34,092 bases of DNA, from contig DXLO01000029.1 in NCBI GenBank assembly GCA_019414665.1, positions 1-34,092 on the forward strand, given 5' to 3'. Origin of the DNA: Bacteroides sp. Lineage in GTDB: Bacteria; Bacteroidota; Bacteroidia; Bacteroidales; Bacteroidaceae. Below the pieces are notes generated by a model, which had not been told where the DNA came from, searched no databases, and saw only the letters and a list, made by a program, of their open reading frames with translations. Shown here one piece after another: positions 8,568 through 17,622 of the stretch (the first letter of the stretch is position 1; each line of letters starts with the position of its first letter). A program made the translations under genes and the position numbers.

Positions 8568-11500
8568 TTATTTTAATGGACGAATCATAAACTCAAACGT
8601 ATGCTTCTCCACCGGAACACGATATGGCGGCAATACCCCCGGACCACAAGTCGCAGTACCTACCCCCGACTGTTCCGCATCTAAGTGAACATTTATAATC
8701 CCTGTTCTCTCAAGTTTATTAATATGAGTAGCTTTATCTACATTAGAATCCGTAAATGGAATAACACTGAACTGAAACACTTTATCCGAACGGAAAGACA
8801 AACCTTCTCCTGCCTCATCCGCCAATTCCATCCAACGCACATCCGTACGGTTTCCTGTAGCCTGGGGCTTCACATAATAATGGAACATACGTTCTGCATC
8901 TGTATGGTAAATTCCAATACATCCAGACTGATTACGGTCTATATAAGTTTCATGTTCACCACGTCCCAAATAAGAAACCTTGTTATAGGCATACGGCATT
9001 TCAAATGCCAGGCCCACTCTAGCCAATGAAGTAACAGCAGAAGTATCCGGCAGGAAAGTTGTCTTTACTTTTAATGCACCATTGCTCTGCAAAGTATATA
9101 CAAAGGTAGCCATTCCCAACTTTACGCCTTTAGCATTCCATAATTCTACTTCCGCTTTACCACCTGTTTCAGATGCTTTGACAAAAGTAGCTTTTTGAAT
9201 CATATTATCCAAACCTTCTTTCCTCCAAACTTTGGCTCCTCCTGTTTTTTCCCTGCTGTCATTGTCCGTAACAGGACGATAAAGGCTGAGAACTACAGGA
9301 GATGAAAGCATCTCTTTACCTTTATATATATAAGAGCGTAAAGCGCCGGTTGCAGGATCAATATCTATCTTCACCTTATCAGCCAATTTGATTTCCGGCG
9401 CACGATACCCTTTGTTGGCAGACAGTACAAACTGGTCATAGGCCACTTCGTCATGAGTTCCAATAAAGGGAGTTGCCTTATCAGGCGTCCAAGACAGATT
9501 CAAATAAGCCTCACGAATCGTAGAAGGCAACTTTACAGCACCCAAAGAGAATGTTACAGCCTCATGAGGGGCACAGTCTGCTTTTCGAGTTCCTTCTGCT
9601 ATCACTTTCCCATCATCCCCCATGACCTGCCAGTGCAACGTATAGGCATTCAAATTGGTAAAGTCATACCAGTTCTTGACTTCCACTGTCAGCTTCTTAG
9701 GATCGGTCAGTGCCGATTTGATATATTGATACTCCTTCTTCACTTCAATGAGATGCGGATGCGGTTCGCGGGCTGCATTGACCAACCCGTTACAACAGAA
9801 ATTGCCAAAGCTGGGCACATCCTTCGGACCATAATCCCCACCATAACTCCAATACCATTTACCATCCTTATCTATCTCGCGGAAAGATTGATCCACCCAA
9901 TCCCAGATACAACCTCCCTGAACAATCGGTTCGGTTTCGAATACATGCATATATTCCTTTAATCCTCCGCCACTATTACCCATAGTATGCAGATACTCTG
10001 TCATGATGAAAGGACGATAGACTTTAGGTTCTGTCTGGCGGGCATAGGCCATGAGTTCTTCCACGCTGCGATACATACGGCAATAGATATCGGTATTATA
10101 ATTCTGTTCGGCCCGTTCATATTGTACAGGACGACTTTTCTCCACTGACTTCATCCAGTCATATGTACGTTCGAAGTTAATACCGTTTCCGGCTTCATTC
10201 CCCAATGACCAGATGACGATAGCCGGATGATTCTTGGAACGCTCATACATACGTTGGGTACGATCCATGTGGGCAGGCAACCAAGTGGAATCTTTGGCCA
10301 ATGAAGCAGGTCCATACCCCATGCCATGTGATTCAATATTAGCTTCATCTATCATATAAAGTCCATAACGATCACAAAGCTGATACCAATAAGGATGGGT
10401 AGGATAGTGCGAATTGCGAACCGTATTGATATTATGCTGTTTCATCAATTTGATATCTTTTTCCATCAGTTCCTTGCTTACAGTCCGTCCTAATTGGGAA
10501 TGTTCATGACGGTTCGTTCCCTTTACCAAGACCGGCACACCATTGATGCAAAAACGTCCGTCCTTAATTTCCGAAGTGCGGAAACCTACTTCACATCCGG
10601 TAAGTTCCGTTACTTTACCTGTTACATCTTTCAATTCCAGGATCAGCGTATAAAGATTCGGATGCTCAGCACTCCAGACTTCCACATCCGGCAAACTTTG
10701 TTCATCCAACTTCAAGAAATGGCTCAATCCCTTCGATTTGATAGGATATTCACCTTGCAGAACCGCCTTACCGGTTTTATCTTCCAGTCGGTAAGCAAAG
10801 GTAGTCATGGAAGTAGAAGGTCCTTCAATGGTAGCTTCCAAACCGAAAATACCTTCTTTATATTGTTGTTTGTCTAAAGAAGAGGTTACTTTGTAATCGG
10901 CTATATACTGTTTAGGAGTGCTGTAAAGATACACATCACGTTCAATACCACTCAACCGCCACATATCCTGGCACTCCAAATACGATCCGGCACTCCAACG
11001 GTAAACCTCCAATGCCACCGTATTCTCACCTTTCTTCAATTTATCAGTGATATCCCATTCGGCTGGTGTCTTTGAACCTTGATTATAGCCCAACAGATGT
11101 CCGTTCACCCAAATATAGTAAAAAGAAATCACTCCTTCACAACAGATAACCACACGGCGGTCTTCCCAATCGGCAGGAATTGTAAAGGTACGTCTGTAGG
11201 AACCGACTTCATTCTCTTTATATGGAACTAAAGGCGGATTCTTTTTAAAATGGAACAGTTTGTCATCGAACTCATAGGTTTCGTTTACATAAATAGCTGT
11301 TCCATATCCTTGACGTTCCCAATTGCCGGGAACCTGAATATCCGCCCATCCTCCTGTATAAAACTCCGGTTTATAAAAATCCTTCGGACGGTTATCGGGA
11401 TTCTTTACCCAATGGAATTTCCAACTACCGTTCAGACTCATGTAATAAGGAGAAGATTCATAATCTCCGTTACGGATATCAGATACGGTTTGATAAGGCC

Positions 11501-11627
11501 ACACATAAGTATGAGGGGCCAGTTTGTTCAGTCCGACAGCATATTGGCTCTGCCATTCGGGTTGTTGTTGCGCCATTACTGGAAATATAACCAGAGCAGC
11601 CAAAAAATATAATAATGTATTTCTCAT
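8568..11627 (-). CDS. GH2 beta-galactosidase (LacZ-like)
   Basis: This 1019-residue secreted enzyme has a short signal peptide ending near VMAQ (about residue 19). It has the five-domain LacZ plan: sugar-binding jelly roll (about 50-230), immunoglobulin-like domain, TIM barrel (about 350-650), a second immunoglobulin-like domain and a C-terminal beta-sandwich (about 740-1015). Signature stretches are KGTNRHEHSQLGR, RNSHYPTHPYWYQLCDRYGL and IDEANIESHGMGY. The acid/base is E478 (SLGNEAGNG) and the nucleophile E544 (MTEYLHTMGNS, equivalent to CEYAHAMGNS in LacZ). It should release terminal beta-galactose, probably from Gal-beta-GlcNAc/GalNAc ends once fucose is gone. Only 8 bases separate it from GH20 upstream, so the two are co-transcribed. 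Linkage preference cannot be read from the sequence. Confidence 0.93.
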   Translation of the reverse strand: MRNTLLYFLAALVIFPVMAQQQPEWQSQYAVGLNKLAPHTYVWPYQTVSDIRNGDYESSPYYMSLNGSWKFHWVKNPDNRPKDFYKPEFYTGGWADIQVPGNWERQGYGTAIYVNETYEFDDKLFHFKKNPPLVPYKENEVGSYRRTFTIPADWEDRRVVICCEGVISFYYIWVNGHLLGYNQGSKTPAEWDITDKLKKGENTVALEVYRWSAGSYLECQDMWRLSGIERDVYLYSTPKQYIADYKVTSSLDKQQYKEGIFGLEATIEGPSTSMTTFAYRLEDKTGKAVLQGEYPIKSKGLSHFLKLDEQSLPDVEVWSAEHPNLYTLILELKDVTGKVTELTGCEVGFRTSEIKDGRFCINGVPVLVKGTNRHEHSQLGRTVSKELMEKDIKLMKQHNINTVRNSHYPTHPYWYQLCDRYGLYMIDEANIESHGMGYGPASLAKDSTWLPAHMDRTQRMYERSKNHPAIVIWSLGNEAGNGINFERTYDWMKSVEKSRPVQYERAEQNYNTDIYCRMYRSVEELMAYARQTEPKVYRPFIMTEYLHTMGNSGGGLKEYMHVFETEPIVQGGCIWDWVDQSFREIDKDGKWYWSYGGDYGPKDVPSFGNFCCNGLVNAAREPHPHLIEVKKEYQYIKSALTDPKKLTVEVKNWYDFTNLNAYTLHWQVMGDDGKVIAEGTRKADCAPHEAVTFSLGAVKLPSTIREAYLNLSWTPDKATPFIGTHDEVAYDQFVLSANKGYRAPEIKLADKVKIDIDPATGALRSYIYKGKEMLSSPVVLSLYRPVTDNDSREKTGGAKVWRKEGLDNMIQKATFVKASETGGKAEVELWNAKGVKLGMATFVYTLQSNGALKVKTTFLPDTSAVTSLARVGLAFEMPYAYNKVSYLGRGEHETYIDRNQSGCIGIYHTDAERMFHYYVKPQATGNRTDVRWMELADEAGEGLSFRSDKVFQFSVIPFTDSNVDKATHINKLERTGIINVHLDAEQSGVGTATCGPGVLPPYRVPVEKHTFEFMIRPLK

Positions 11628-11635
11628 ATATCTAT

Positions 11636-13951
11636 TTATTCTATCATTACCTCATCAAAATAAATCCTTGCCTCTTGTCCGGGGCGTACATGGGTTGCAG
11701 GACACTCTCCGGCTCCTTTAGCAATAATCCGCACATAACGGCCAATTTCCTTATTCAAATCAAGTACCACATCCTCTTTGAAAGTCCCTTCACGGAAAAT
11801 CTCTCCATCCGTGAACTGTTTACCGGATACTTTACGATAATCCCGATTATCATTTGAAACCCACACTTCAATATCTGCCGGTTTATGGGCTGCCATGCCA
11901 TAATTCGTTATGCATCCCACTGATACAGAACGAAGCGACTCCTTCTTTTGCAAATCTATAGTAAAAGCGACAGAATCACTGCTTTCCCATGAATGCCATT
12001 CGAAATCCGACTGGCGCAAGCTGCCACGTATACCATTTACTAAAATCTTCCCAGCCTGTGTATTTCCTAAAACAGGTTTGGCGGTAGCCTTATTCCAAAC
12101 CAAAGGCAATGTCAATGTTTTTCCCATCTGCCGACCTGCTCTATAAGTCGTACACTTTATAGTTTGTGTACCGGTCACCATCAACGGGTTCTTATATAGC
12201 GGAGACCGGTCTGTCGGCTCCTTACCATCCATTGTGTAACGGATTTCCACATCAGGACGTTCACATTCCAGTTTCACCTGTAGCTTTCCATTTACAGGGG
12301 TTACCGTATGTTGTATATTATACATGGAACAGGCAAACACAATTCCTTTAGCAGACAGATGCTCGTTGAATTTATCCATTGCTACCAAAAAACTTCTCCA
12401 ATTTTTATGCCAAGGCTGTGTCCAAGCCACTTCGGCTAAAGCAGCCAGACGAGGGAACAGCTGATATTCCACATCTTCCGGTTTATTGCAAAACTCAGTC
12501 CACATAGAAGCCTGTACTCCCATCAGCAAGGAACGTACCTCCGGACTCCATTCTTTCTGTATCGGTTCATACCTATATACATCCTTCAATGTATTATTCC
12601 CAAAATAGGTCAAAGGTTCAAACCATTGCGGTCCCTGATAACGAATCAAATACATGATACGTGCAGGAGTCATGACAAACCTATGCCCTTGCTCCGCTGC
12701 CTTGACGGCAGCCTGACCATAGCCTCTCCAACCATAAATAATTGCTCCGTCGGGAATCCGGGTATTGGTCAGTTCATCCCAGCCCATGGCTTCTTTCCCT
12801 TTGCTTTGTACATATTTACTCATTCTCGCCATAAAATAACCTTGCAACGCTTCTTCGTCCTCCAAGCCTTCCTGTCGCATACGCTCCTGACAAAGCGGAC
12901 ACTCCTTCCAATGCGTTTTCCGAGCCTCATCCCCACCCAAATGAATATACCTGGAGGGAAACAGCTCCACCACCTCGTCAATCACCCCTTGCAAGAAAGT
13001 GAACACACTATCGTTTCCTGCACAGAAGATCACATCCGCATGATTTCCTCCCAATCCTGGAAGGACACCGATAAATTTATCGACCACAGGACAAGCCAAC
13101 AACGGATAAGAAGCCAACGCAGCATTACTATGAGCCGGCATTTCAATTTCAGGAATCACTTCAACCTGATGTCGGGCGGCATACGCCACTATCTCACGGA
13201 TATCCTCCTGTGTGTAAAATCCTTTTTCTACAGTCGGTTCACCCTGCCGGGGATTACGACGCTCCGGAAAAGATTTTCCAGGACGATCTACACGCCGTGA
13301 ACCGATTTCCGTAAGTAAAGGATATCTCTTTATTTCAATACGCCAACCATTATCATCCACCAAATGCAGATGCAGAGTATTGATTTTCAACATTCCCATA
13401 CAATCGATAATACGAAGCAGATTCTCTTTCGGAATAAAAAAGCGGGCCACATCCACCATCAATCCACGATATCCGAAACGAGGTTCATCCTTGATTGTCA
13501 TAGCCGGCACGCTCCAATCCGCAGTTTCCGCCACCGCTGTGCCCTCAATGGAAGCAGGCAATAACTGACGAATAGTCTGCAAGGCATAAAAGAAACCTTT
13601 TGTATCTGAAGCTTTAACTATTATCTGCCTGGGAGTTATTTCCAGATGATACGCCTCACTCTTTAATGCGTCATCGGTGAGGAAACTGATTTTCCCCTTC
13701 TTTTCTCCAACCTTCACACTAGGAGTAAATCCGGCCGCCTGGGTAAAAAGAGCAGAGAAACAGCGTGCAACCTCTGCCTGCTCCTCATTTTCTACCGTAA
13801 AGTCTGTTTTTCCGGAGAAAGTAAAATAACCTGTACCCGGAGTAATACTCTCCGGGCAGGGAACAATAGATATAGATTGGATTAGGTTGTCAGCAGGTAA
13901 GGCCATAGTCGCAAATAACGACCATAGCAAAATCAAACAGGTGTATTTCAT
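11636..13951 (-). CDS. GH20 beta-N-acetylhexosaminidase with C-terminal F5/8-type module
   Basis: This 771-residue secreted exo-enzyme has a signal peptide ending near LPADN (about residue 20). A GH20b-type N-terminal domain spans about 25-150 and the GH20 barrel about 155-510 (LHLHLVDDNGWRIEIKRYPLL, less its last residue, is typical; VIPEIEMPAHSNAAL follows). The catalytic pair is D341-E342 in HLGGDEA, for substrate-assisted catalysis on GlcNAc or GalNAc. After the barrel comes a chitobiase-type C-terminal domain (IRYTMDGKEPTDRSPLYKNP), then an F5/8 type C-like region (about 640-771). It lies between sulfatase (17-base gap) and GH2 (8-base gap). In context it would release GlcNAc after 6-O-desulfation and degalactosylation. 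Whether it tolerates sulfated GlcNAc directly cannot be seen. Confidence 0.94.
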   Translation of the reverse strand: MKYTCLILLWSLFATMALPADNLIQSISIVPCPESITPGTGYFTFSGKTDFTVENEEQAEVARCFSALFTQAAGFTPSVKVGEKKGKISFLTDDALKSEAYHLEITPRQIIVKASDTKGFFYALQTIRQLLPASIEGTAVAETADWSVPAMTIKDEPRFGYRGLMVDVARFFIPKENLLRIIDCMGMLKINTLHLHLVDDNGWRIEIKRYPLLTEIGSRRVDRPGKSFPERRNPRQGEPTVEKGFYTQEDIREIVAYAARHQVEVIPEIEMPAHSNAALASYPLLACPVVDKFIGVLPGLGGNHADVIFCAGNDSVFTFLQGVIDEVVELFPSRYIHLGGDEARKTHWKECPLCQERMRQEGLEDEEALQGYFMARMSKYVQSKGKEAMGWDELTNTRIPDGAIIYGWRGYGQAAVKAAEQGHRFVMTPARIMYLIRYQGPQWFEPLTYFGNNTLKDVYRYEPIQKEWSPEVRSLLMGVQASMWTEFCNKPEDVEYQLFPRLAALAEVAWTQPWHKNWRSFLVAMDKFNEHLSAKGIVFACSMYNIQHTVTPVNGKLQVKLECERPDVEIRYTMDGKEPTDRSPLYKNPLMVTGTQTIKCTTYRAGRQMGKTLTLPLVWNKATAKPVLGNTQAGKILVNGIRGSLRQSDFEWHSWESSDSVAFTIDLQKKESLRSVSVGCITNYGMAAHKPADIEVWVSNDNRDYRKVSGKQFTDGEIFREGTFKEDVVLDLNKEIGRYVRIIAKGAGECPATHVRPGQEARIYFDEVMIE

Positions 13952-13968
13952 GATATATGCTATTTTTC

Positions 13969-15558
13969 TTATTCTTTGTCTCTATCGGGTGAAAAGCGTA
14001 CCGGATCCTTATACTGCTCCTGCAATCTTGCCAATTCAGTCTTCAGCTCCGTCACAACCGGTTCATATTCTTTCTGACCATAAAGATTATGCATTTCCGT
14101 AGGGTCTGCCTGTAAATCATACAATTCCCACACATCAATATCGTTATAAAAATGAATTAATTTATAACGCTCTGTACGTACACCATAATGACGTTTCACC
14201 ATATGTTCTGCCGGATATTCATAAAAATGATAATACAATGATTTGCGCCAATCAGCAGGTTTTTCTCCTTTCAACAGTGGAAGCAACGAAACACCTTGGA
14301 TATCTTCGGGAACAGGAGCACCTGCCAATTCCAGAAAGGTAGGTGCATAATCTATGTTTTGCACCAGTTCTGTAATATCACCTTTCCTGTCAAAACCTTT
14401 GGGCAACCGCATTATAAGCGGAGTATGCATGGATTCTTCGTACATAAAGCGTTTGTCAAACCAACCATGTTCTCCCATATAGAAGCCTTGGTCTGAAGTA
14501 TAAACCACCAAGGTATTGTCCAGCATATTCTTTTCTTTCAGATAATCCAGTACACGACCTACATTATCATCCAACGATTTCACTGTTTTCATATAGTCAC
14601 GCATATAGCGCTGGAACTTCCAATCGGCCAATTCTTTACCTTGAGGATTCTTTTTATAGAAATCATCGATAATGGGACCATAAAACTTATCCCATGCCGC
14701 ACGCTGCCCCTCATCCATACGTCCGATATAATTTTCATAAAGAGCCTTCAAACGGGTTTGTTTATCGGGGCGAAGCATCTTAAGGTCATAAATCATATCC
14801 ATATCCTTCACGATGCTCATTTCCTGAGCCGCTGCCGCAGGACGTCCTTCATAATCATCAAAGAAATTATCGGGCAACGGAAAAGTTTTATCTTCATACA
14901 AAGACAAGTTACAAGTATCTGCCAGCCAGTTGCGATGAATAGCCTTGTGATGAATCAAAATACAAAAAGGTTTGTCTTTATCCCGTTTGTTCTCCATCCA
15001 GTCTATGGCATCATCAGTAATGATATTGGTTATATACCCATGTTTTTGAATGGTGTCATTGTCTTGCGTAATAAAATCCGGATTATAGTAATCACCTTGT
15101 CCGGGTACAATCTCCCAATAATTGAAACCTGTGGGCAGACTCTCTAAGTGCCATTTTCCGATAAGGGCGGTCTGGTATCCGGTCTGTTGCAGCAGCTTCG
15201 GAAAAGTCTGTTGCGAACCATCAAATATACAAGTGGTATTATCATAGAATTTATTAGCACAACTATGCTTGCCGGTAATCATGCAGGCACGGCTGGGACC
15301 ACTTAATGAATTGGCCACAAAACTGTTAGTAAAACGCACTCCGTCATTAGCAATGCGGTCAAGGTTAGGCGTTTCCATATAACGCTTGTCATAGCAGCTC
15401 ATCATCTGGGCAGTATGGTCATCGGTCATTATATACACGATGTTGTAAGGTTTCTGCTCCTCAGTTTTCTTTTGTGAAGCGCATGATGACAAAGATGCCA
15501 CAGCAGTAATGCCGGTCAAAGAAAAAAGTAATCCTGATTGTAGGTTGTTCATATTCAT
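13969..15558 (-). CDS. lipoprotein sulfatase, serine-type, S1 family (probable GlcNAc-6-sulfatase)
   Basis: This is a formylglycine-dependent sulfatase of 529 residues from the chosen start. The reading frame extends 11 codons further up to 15591, but a -7 box at 15589-15596 overlaps that ATG, so the start at 15558 (or 15552) is better. A signal with lipobox LSSC (C26) predicts a lipoprotein. The catalytic signature is SGPSRACMITG, with S86 the residue converted to formylglycine; being Ser, it needs the radical-SAM maturase at 130-1365. Metal ligands include D46 and D47 (MTDDH) and the later SDQG motif. K135 and H137 (GKWH) are the usual sulfate-site residues. The segment SDQGFYMGEHGWFDKRFMYE resembles what I recall of S1_11 enzymes, which act on 6-sulfated GlcNAc, but subfamily is not proven. 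It is the first gene of the enzyme operon. Confidence 0.93.
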   Translation of the reverse strand: MNMNNLQSGLLFSLTGITAVASLSSCASQKKTEEQKPYNIVYIMTDDHTAQMMSCYDKRYMETPNLDRIANDGVRFTNSFVANSLSGPSRACMITGKHSCANKFYDNTTCIFDGSQQTFPKLLQQTGYQTALIGKWHLESLPTGFNYWEIVPGQGDYYNPDFITQDNDTIQKHGYITNIITDDAIDWMENKRDKDKPFCILIHHKAIHRNWLADTCNLSLYEDKTFPLPDNFFDDYEGRPAAAAQEMSIVKDMDMIYDLKMLRPDKQTRLKALYENYIGRMDEGQRAAWDKFYGPIIDDFYKKNPQGKELADWKFQRYMRDYMKTVKSLDDNVGRVLDYLKEKNMLDNTLVVYTSDQGFYMGEHGWFDKRFMYEESMHTPLIMRLPKGFDRKGDITELVQNIDYAPTFLELAGAPVPEDIQGVSLLPLLKGEKPADWRKSLYYHFYEYPAEHMVKRHYGVRTERYKLIHFYNDIDVWELYDLQADPTEMHNLYGQKEYEPVVTELKTELARLQEQYKDPVRFSPDRDKE

Positions 15559-15588
15559 AAATTTAAATAAGCAAAGAATTAACATCCG

Positions 15589-15596
15589 CAAAGATA
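15589..15596 (-). promoter_or_regulatory. -7 box of the sulfatase-GH20-GH2-GH29 operon
   Basis: TATCTTTG on the minus strand is a full match to TAnnTTTG. It sits between a terminator and the sulfatase and predicts a start of transcription near 15582, about 24 bases before the chosen ATG. No clear -33 element is present, as expected if an activator is needed. Confidence 0.6.
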
Positions 15597-15627
15597 CAAG
15601 TTATGTTATTGTTTCTTGTCTGGAAAT

Positions 15628-15655
15628 GACTATTTTATATCCGAGAATGTCCAGA
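15628..15655 (-). promoter_or_regulatory. candidate operator shared with the susC upstream region
   Basis: On the plus strand this reads G-A-C-T-ATTT, six bases, CCGAGAA, T, GTCCA. The susC upstream region has a matching arrangement in the same orientation relative to transcription (20971-20995). It is about 32-60 bases upstream of the -7 box, where an AraC-type activator could bind. An 11-bp inverted repeat (15612-15622 and 15665-15675) encloses it. The HTCS at 22647 is the likely binder, by inference. Confidence 0.35.
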
Positions 15656-15669
15656 AACAGGTTACAGAC

Positions 15670-15710
15670 AAGAAAAACGGATGCAAAGCGCAGGTGCGCC
15701 CTGCATCCGG
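15670..15710 (-). terminator. terminator between the susD-like gene and the sulfatase
   Basis: CGGATGCA (15678-15685) pairs with TGCATCCG (15702-15709), and a GCGC/GCGC pair can form inside. On the minus strand the stem is followed directly by TTTTTCTTG. It is 48 bases beyond the susD-like stop codon and is a good intrinsic terminator splitting the PUL into two transcripts. Confidence 0.75.
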
Positions 15711-15757
15711 AAAAATCCAATAAAGACCTATTGAATAAAGCGTTCTATCATGTTTTC

Positions 15758-17593
15758 TTAATTAGTATAGCCATAATTATTATCACTATAATCAAGAGCA
15801 GAATTGGTATCTATCTCATCTTTCGGAACCGGGAGCAATAAATTTTTCTTCAGGAAGTTTTCATCATTCAAATTTCCATCATTAAAAATACGTTCTCCCC
15901 AGTTCCCGTTCCCTTTAGGATTATTGGCCACTGATTCTTGAATAATTCCATGCCCATTGTTGACCTCGAAAGCTTTTTTCAAAAGCTCTGTGCCACGTAA
16001 ACGCATTTTCTGATACATTTCCGGTTCACCGGCACCTTCGAAAATACGTTCAAAATAAATTTTCTCACGCACTTGTTCCTTAGACAAGCCACTCTTCCAG
16101 TCAGCCGGCTGAGACGCGTTTCCTGATTGACGCGCTCTCTTCAGCACCTCATTGGCCAATGTTATCGCCTTGTCAGTCTGCCCCAATTCATTATATACAT
16201 CCGCTGCCATCAGCAACATATCTGCATAACGATACAAAATTAAATTCTTATGACTGTTATTACCACTCTGCTCAGGATCCCACGGTTTCTTGAAATAGGG
16301 CCATGACTTTGTATTGGTAGATGGCTTTTTTGTCGCATTTTCCAACAAAGACAACAAGCCTTTCAAATACCCTTTTTCAGCGGAAGTCGCAGTAGCCGTA
16401 TCGGCAATCATAGCATAAAGTTCTTCAGCTTTCGGACTAGCCGGATCAGCTAATTTCTCGTAAGGAATCCGTCCTACATACAACTTGGGTTTCTTCCATC
16501 CGGCAGGTTTTTCTTCTCCTTCAATGGTATATGTAAAATAAGGATAGGCATATACAGTATCGCGCGCCGAAGCTATAGGCTCCTCTTTAGGTTTCTCACC
16601 TTTTCCTACTCCGGCATAAGACTTCCAATAAGTCAGGAATGTGCTTTCAATACGTGGATCACCGGGATAAGTAGCCCAAAAATAATCATACAAAGCTTTT
16701 GAAGCACGTATGCGGTCCCAAGCCTGCCCATTACAAGAGCCATTAGGAGCGACCAGCCAGCTACCCCGGTTACGGGTGGTAGAACCTGCAAGTGCAAAAT
16801 TCAATTGAAAAATAGATTCCGGAGAACCTTGTACGTAATCAACAAACAAATCACTGAATTTATCCGCCAGCCGGTATTTAGGCATTACCTCATCAAAACA
16901 CGCTTTCGCCTTCTCCCAAGCCGTATTATCACCCTGACAGCCCAAAGTATGATAGAGTTTTCCTAGATACGCTTTCGCCGCCCACTTCGTTGCAAAACCG
17001 TCATCATCTTTTTCCGGTAAATTCTCATAAGCGAACTCCCAGTCAGTACGTACCAATTCAAAGACCTCATTTTTAGGAGAACGAGGAACAGCTACTCCGT
17101 CATGAGCAGAGGGAGTGGTCTTTAAAGGTACATCTCCATAGGTAACTGCCAAATTATAATAAGCCAATGCACGCAAAAAACGAGCAGCCGCTTCCATTGG
17201 CAATTTATCAGCCGATTCTAACGGACTATCGGCAATATTGGCAATGAATGCATTTGTTTCACCAATCACTTTATACATCCCTCTCCACGCCATTGTGTTT
17301 ATGGTTTCATCAATTCCTCCGTCCATAGAGACCAATAAATCTGTAGAACTGCCATTCGTTTGTGACCATCCAAAACCACAATATCCAAATGTTACTTCCT
17401 GCCATGCCTGGCCATAAGCATTATCAGCCGACATATATCCGTAACATCCCATCAAAGCCTGTCTGGCATTTTCCACAGTACTAAACTGAGTTTTTGTATT
17501 TATCGTATATTGCGGGTCTTCATCCAGCCACGATTCGCAGGATGCCAATGACAAAGCACCTGCTAATAAAAATATATATTTTAGTTTTTTCAT
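15758..17593 (-). CDS. SusD-like glycan-binding lipoprotein
   Basis: This 611-residue lipoprotein has lipobox LASC (C19) followed by the acidic stretch ESWLDEDPQ, typical of SusD-family proteins. The N-terminal region (VENARQALMGCYGYM) and the helical TPR-like core (AARFLRALAYYNLAVTYGDV at about 135-155) are SusD hallmarks. The C-terminal NLILYRYADMLLMAADVYNE segment (about 455-475) is the family's best-conserved block. It would sit on the cell surface as a lid over the SusC barrel and bind incoming glycan. It begins 29 bases after the SusC gene. Glycan specificity cannot be read from the sequence. Confidence 0.95.
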   Translation of the reverse strand: MKKLKYIFLLAGALSLASCESWLDEDPQYTINTKTQFSTVENARQALMGCYGYMSADNAYGQAWQEVTFGYCGFGWSQTNGSSTDLLVSMDGGIDETINTMAWRGMYKVIGETNAFIANIADSPLESADKLPMEAAARFLRALAYYNLAVTYGDVPLKTTPSAHDGVAVPRSPKNEVFELVRTDWEFAYENLPEKDDDGFATKWAAKAYLGKLYHTLGCQGDNTAWEKAKACFDEVMPKYRLADKFSDLFVDYVQGSPESIFQLNFALAGSTTRNRGSWLVAPNGSCNGQAWDRIRASKALYDYFWATYPGDPRIESTFLTYWKSYAGVGKGEKPKEEPIASARDTVYAYPYFTYTIEGEEKPAGWKKPKLYVGRIPYEKLADPASPKAEELYAMIADTATATSAEKGYLKGLLSLLENATKKPSTNTKSWPYFKKPWDPEQSGNNSHKNLILYRYADMLLMAADVYNELGQTDKAITLANEVLKRARQSGNASQPADWKSGLSKEQVREKIYFERIFEGAGEPEMYQKMRLRGTELLKKAFEVNNGHGIIQESVANNPKGNGNWGERIFNDGNLNDENFLKKNLLLPVPKDEIDTNSALDYSDNNYGYTN

Positions 17594-17622
17594 TTTACAA
17601 AAAAAATTATCGGTTAAACTAT

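Noticed and set aside
12626..13300. 224-codon plus-strand open frame opposite GH20
   Set aside because: It is a shadow of the hexosaminidase gene without signal, motif or promoter.
15559..15591. Longer start for the sulfatase (ATG at 15591)
   Set aside because: The -7 box at 15589-15596 overlaps this ATG, and the ATG at 15558 gives a normal lipoprotein signal.
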